A DNA stretch of 64,000 nucleotides from Mycobacterium neglectum. Its GTDB lineage: Bacteria > Actinomycetota > Actinomycetes > Mycobacteriales > Mycobacteriaceae. The position numbers were made by a program, and so were the translations under genes. Below the pieces are notes generated by a model. It ran no database searches, was not told the DNA's origin, and was given only the letters and a program-made list of their open reading frames with translations. Shown in pieces: positions 61,205-64,000 of the stretch (its first letter is position 1; every line of letters starts with the position of its first letter). The stretch is taken from assembly GCF_002591975.1 (NCBI RefSeq), contig NZ_NVQE01000011.1:1-64000 (forward strand), written 5' to 3'.

Positions 61205-62805
61205 TGCCCCGTGGTCGGGGACCTTCACTAGACCCGGCGGGGTTCGGCGTCGAATGCTTCAGCGTCCCTGCGGTGCTCGACCGTCGCGCCGATCAGTACG
61301 GCGATCGCGTGATGATGTCGATCGCGGGAACTCCGGTCACCTTCGCGCAGATGCGAGAGCGGTCGTGTGCCGCCGCTCATCTGCTCTCCGATCTCGGCGT
61401 GGCGCGCGGCGAAACGGTGGCGCTGTTCACCGGAACCTGCGCGGAGTGGGTGTACTTCTGGCTCGGCGCTGCCCGAATCGGGGCGGTGTCCGCCGCGGTG
61501 AACGCGGCCAGCAAGGGGGAGTTCCTGGCCCATGCGCTGAGCCTCTCGAGGGCCGCGGTGGTGATCACCGACACCGACCACCAGGACCGGGTGGCCGAGG
61601 TTGCCGATGATGTACCGACACTGAGATCCTCGCTGGTTCAAGATGATTCGCTCGCGGAGGCGTTGGCGGCCGCGCCCACCTCCGCGCCAGAGGTCGAGCC
61701 CGTCGGGCCTGATGAGATCGGCGCACTGTTCTTCACCTCGGGAACCACCGGGCCGTCCAAGGCCGTCGCCACCACCTGGCACTACTTGTTCTCCGCGGCG
61801 GCAACCGTCGCGGCGTCGTGGGAACTGCAGCAGGGAGACACGCTGTGGACCGCGATGCCGCTGTTTCATCTCAGCGCCGCCCCCACGGTCCTGGCGCCCC
61901 TGCTGATCGGCGGGACGAGTGTGCTGGCCGCCGCGTTCCATCCCGGCACGGTATGGGACGAGATACGGAGCTGCGGCGCAGTCGGCTTCGCCGGCGCCGG
62001 AGCCATGGTGTCGATGCTCTGGAGCCTGCCGCCTGATCCGCGCGACGCCGAGCTTGGCATCCGTTTCATCTCGGCGGCACCCATCACCGCGGACATGTAC
62101 CGACAGATCGAGGAGCGCTACCGCTGCCGCGTGGTGACGATGTACGGCATGACCGAAGCATTCCCGATCGCCTACAAAGCAGTCTCCGACCAGGGCAAAC
62201 CGGGTACCTCAGGTCAGGTCAACCCGGCGTTCGACGTGCGGATTGTCGACGGTCGGGGCCTGCCACTGCCCACCGGTGTGGTCGGTGAGATCGCCTGCCG
62301 GGCGCGGACTACGCATGCGATGAGCCAGGGGTACGTGTCGTCGGCACCCGGCAGAGCAGGTCTGGACGTGGAGCCGCACCCGGAATGGTTTCCCACCGGT
62401 GATCTCGGCTCGCTGGACGACGACGGCAACCTCACCTATGTGGACCGCGCCAAGGACTCGCTGCGCCGCCGCGGCGAGAACGTGTCGTCGGTAGAGGTCG
62501 AACAGACCGTGATGGGCCACCCCGCCGTGTCGGAGGCTGCGACGGTCGGCATTCCGAGCGACCTCGGAGAGGACGACATCCTCGTCGTCGTGATGTTGCA
62601 CCACGGTGCGACAGTGGATTTCGCCGAACTGCTCGACTTCTGCGCGGCCCGAATGCCGTACTTCTGTGTGCCGCGCTACCTCGAAGCGCTTGAAGAGATT
62701 CCGAAGACCGTCATCGGACGCGTCCGCAAGGACGTGCTCCGCAACAGGGGACTGGGCGCCGACGCCTGGGACCGCGAAGCGCACGGCTACGTGCTCAGCC
62801 GCTAG
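61201..62805 (+). CDS. Acyl-CoA synthetase (FadD/ANL family)
   Basis: The 534-residue ligase starts at GTG 61201, overlapping the oxygenase stop. Motifs are LFFTSGTTGPSKAV, MYGMTEAFP, and YVDRAKDSLRRRGENVSSVEVE; the catalytic Lys region is IPKTVIGRVRKDVL. The layout is like crotonobetaine/carnitine-CoA ligase-type enzymes. It probably activates a carboxylate produced by the oxygenation steps. Confidence 0.9.
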   Translation: MMPRGRGPSLDPAGFGVECFSVPAVLDRRADQYGDRVMMSIAGTPVTFAQMRERSCAAAHLLSDLGVARGETVALFTGTCAEWVYFWLGAARIGAVSAAVNAASKGEFLAHALSLSRAAVVITDTDHQDRVAEVADDVPTLRSSLVQDDSLAEALAAAPTSAPEVEPVGPDEIGALFFTSGTTGPSKAVATTWHYLFSAAATVAASWELQQGDTLWTAMPLFHLSAAPTVLAPLLIGGTSVLAAAFHPGTVWDEIRSCGAVGFAGAGAMVSMLWSLPPDPRDAELGIRFISAAPITADMYRQIEERYRCRVVTMYGMTEAFPIAYKAVSDQGKPGTSGQVNPAFDVRIVDGRGLPLPTGVVGEIACRARTTHAMSQGYVSSAPGRAGLDVEPHPEWFPTGDLGSLDDDGNLTYVDRAKDSLRRRGENVSSVEVEQTVMGHPAVSEAATVGIPSDLGEDDILVVVMLHHGATVDFAELLDFCAARMPYFCVPRYLEALEEIPKTVIGRVRKDVLRNRGLGADAWDREAHGYVLSR

Positions 62806-62817
62806 GAGATGAGATAG

Positions 62818-63231
62818 ATGTCGTTGACATACCAACAGCAGTTCGTGCTGGACGGACTGGCGGCGCGGGCAGCCATCCTCAACCTCGACGCGCGACACAA
62901 CCGGCTGTACTCCGAAGGCGATCTCATCGGCTGGATCACCACGTTCCGTCACGCGGGCGCCACCTATGTGCGGGCAGGGGAGTCGTTCACCGATCTGCGC
63001 AAGGCATTCGACGGCGGTGGCGGGGTGCGGCTGGTGACCGTTGACCACGAGATCACGGTCGACGGCGTCGACGCGACCCAGAAATGCGTCGTGTTGCTGC
63101 TGCGCGACAACCAACTTCAGGGCTCAGGGACGTTCAGCGACCGGCTCATCTACGAGCGTGGCGGCTGGTACTTCACGTCACGCGAACTCGAATGGGACCG
63201 CGTGCCGCAGGAAAGTGCGCTACCCGTGTGA
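62818..63231 (+). CDS. SnoaL-like (NTF2-fold) protein
   Basis: The 137-residue protein has the cone-shaped NTF2/SnoaL_4 fold signature: an N-terminal helix (LAARAAILNLDARHNRLYSEGDLIGWITTF) and a C-terminal strand series ending GGWYFTSRELEWDR. Members act as cyclases, isomerases, hydroxylation helpers or small dioxygenase beta-subunit-like partners. The Rieske oxygenase two genes upstream could use it as a partner, though KshA-type enzymes do not need one. It overlaps the next gene by GTGA. Confidence 0.78.
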   Translation: MSLTYQQQFVLDGLAARAAILNLDARHNRLYSEGDLIGWITTFRHAGATYVRAGESFTDLRKAFDGGGGVRLVTVDHEITVDGVDATQKCVVLLLRDNQLQGSGTFSDRLIYERGGWYFTSRELEWDRVPQESALPV

Positions 63232-63758
63232 GCGAGGGGATCCGGTACGAGTTTGCCTTCGGTACCTACGAGGACGCCCTGCGCATGATCGGCGTCCAGA
63301 CGGAGCCGAGGTATGCCGGGACGGCGGTGAGCGGAGCGCGCATCCAGCATTTCGCCTCGATGGTTCACGATCCCAACCCTGCCTACTGGGAAGCCGACTT
63401 CGCCCGCGAGGTGTGGGGCGGTCTGGTCGCTCCGCCTGCGTTGTTGATGGGCTGGCTGATCCCGCCACCGTGGTCGCCCACCGACGAGCCTCCGGTGGCT
63501 TCGATAGCCATCCGGGTGCCATTACCCGGAACGACGATGATCAACGCGTCCAACGATGTCGAGTTTCCCGCAACCATCCTCGAAGGTGACCGTCTCCAAG
63601 TTGTCGAGGAACTCGTCTCGGTGTCACCCGAGAAGACGACGCGGGTGGGCACGGGTCATTTCGTCGAAACCTGCGACCGGTTCCACCGCGCCGACGGAGC
63701 GTTGGTCGCGATCAACCGAAACACGTTGTTCCGGTTCACCCCTGCGGGGAAGCCGTGA
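63228..63758 (+). CDS. MaoC-type hot-dog dehydratase, N-terminal-like domain
   Basis: The 176-residue protein starts at a GTG overlapping the SnoaL-like stop. It has a hot-dog fold with FASMVHDPNPAYW, the position of the hydratase D-x-N-P-x-H motif; here the last residue is Tyr rather than His. Mycobacterial two-gene MaoC enzymes such as ChsH1-ChsH2 pair an N-type with a C-type hot-dog, and the next gene is the second half. It probably hydrates an enoyl-CoA of a bulky substrate as a heteromer. It overlaps the downstream gene by four bases. Confidence 0.8.
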   Translation: MSEGIRYEFAFGTYEDALRMIGVQTEPRYAGTAVSGARIQHFASMVHDPNPAYWEADFAREVWGGLVAPPALLMGWLIPPPWSPTDEPPVASIAIRVPLPGTTMINASNDVEFPATILEGDRLQVVEELVSVSPEKTTRVGTGHFVETCDRFHRADGALVAINRNTLFRFTPAGKP

Positions 63759-64000
63759 GACCGTATCGCAGCCTGTCGTGGGACGACATCGTCGTGCCCA
63801 CCGAACTCGCCGAGGTGGTCGACCCGCTCGATTACCACCGCGTCGCGATGAACCCCGGCGCGACATGGGACTATTTTCCCGGCCACTTCGATGCCGAATA
63901 CGCCCAGCGGCACGGACATCCGACGATTTTCGTCAACACGATGCACACCGCGGGATTCGTCGATCGGATCGCGACCGGCTGGGCGGGTCCCTACTGCCGG
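63755..64000 (+). CDS. MaoC-like hot-dog dehydratase, second subunit, cut by the window edge
   Basis: The first 82 residues are visible, from a GTG overlapping the previous stop; no stop codon occurs before the edge. WDYFPGHFDAEYAQRHGHPTI followed by FVNTMHTAGFVDRIATGWAGP matches the C-type half of split MaoC/acyl dehydratases. It should associate with the preceding subunit. The operon continues beyond the window. Confidence 0.75.
   Translation, partial: MRPYRSLSWDDIVVPTELAEVVDPLDYHRVAMNPGATWDYFPGHFDAEYAQRHGHPTIFVNTMHTAGFVDRIATGWAGPYCR

Noticed and set aside
1..64000. CRISPR arrays, tRNA or rRNA genes, prophage or integrase
   Set aside because: No regularly spaced repeats, cloverleaf-like sequences, rRNA stretches or phage genes were recognised on reading.
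31457..64000. KstR/KstR2-type operators
   Set aside because: I looked for TAGAAC-NN-GTTCTA-like sites in the promoter regions and saw none, so the steroid-like genes are probably not in the classical cholesterol regulon.

Overview
The window reads as GC-rich mycobacterial chromosome, most like an environmental, fast-growing species (Mycolicibacterium/Mycobacterium). Two MmpL transporters with an MmpS, a cutinase, DUF732, DUF5078 and DUF7159 proteins, a mycothiol-type MDMPI protein and several mycofactocin-associated oxidoreductases all point there. I saw no rRNA, tRNA or CRISPR array. The only hint of a mobile element is a short ORF cut by the left edge.

Bases 1-4080 hold a small ArsR/SRPBCC/MDMPI operon whose regulator has lost a clear start, then a translationally coupled PLP enzyme (cysteine synthase fold) and MFS exporter. 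Bases 4080-12020 form an envelope metal-stress block, most likely for copper. It has an LpqS-like protein, a BlaI-type repressor with an M56 peptidase, an OmpR-type two-component system, a Met/His-rich DUF305 lipoprotein, a YcnI/DUF1775 protein, a cupredoxin-like lipoprotein and a polytopic membrane protein. Two copies of an inverted repeat, ATCTACGG-N7-CCGTAGA, lie in its promoter regions. Bases 12150-22080 are mixed: an SDR, an alpha/beta hydrolase, a large LuxR-type ATPase regulator, an ECF42 sigma factor with its DGPF partner, an orphan TctC-type binding protein, an M15-like wall enzyme and an acyltransferase-3. Bases 22080-31460 hold two closely related MmpL genes, a cutinase, and an MmpS-MmpL-DUF732-DUF5078 operon.

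Bases 31620-64000 are a dense catabolic island in at least nine mostly divergent transcription units. It contains three P450s, a Rieske oxygenase overlapping a KstD-like flavoprotein, a KshA-like Rieske oxygenase, a small Rieske protein and two mycofactocin-type SDRs. It also has an NDMA-dependent alcohol dehydrogenase, three acyl-CoA synthetases (one FadD17-like), a FadE pair, two enoyl-CoA hydratase paralogues and two CaiB/BaiF CoA-transferases, one a tandem fusion. Completing it are an E1 alpha/beta 2-oxoacid dehydrogenase with a free-standing lipoyl protein, two amidohydrolases (one lacking metal ligands), MaoC-type dehydratases, a SnoaL-like protein, and TetR and FadR/GntR regulators.

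Together these genes suggest uptake and oxidation of a polycyclic or alicyclic, probably steroid- or terpenoid-like substrate. Hydroxylation by P450 and Rieske enzymes would be followed by mycofactocin-dependent oxidation, CoA activation and beta-oxidation. A nearly identical AT-rich element of about 28 bases recurs at two divergent promoters of the island, with weaker versions at one or two more, suggesting one shared regulon. The substrate is an inference; nothing in the sequence names it.
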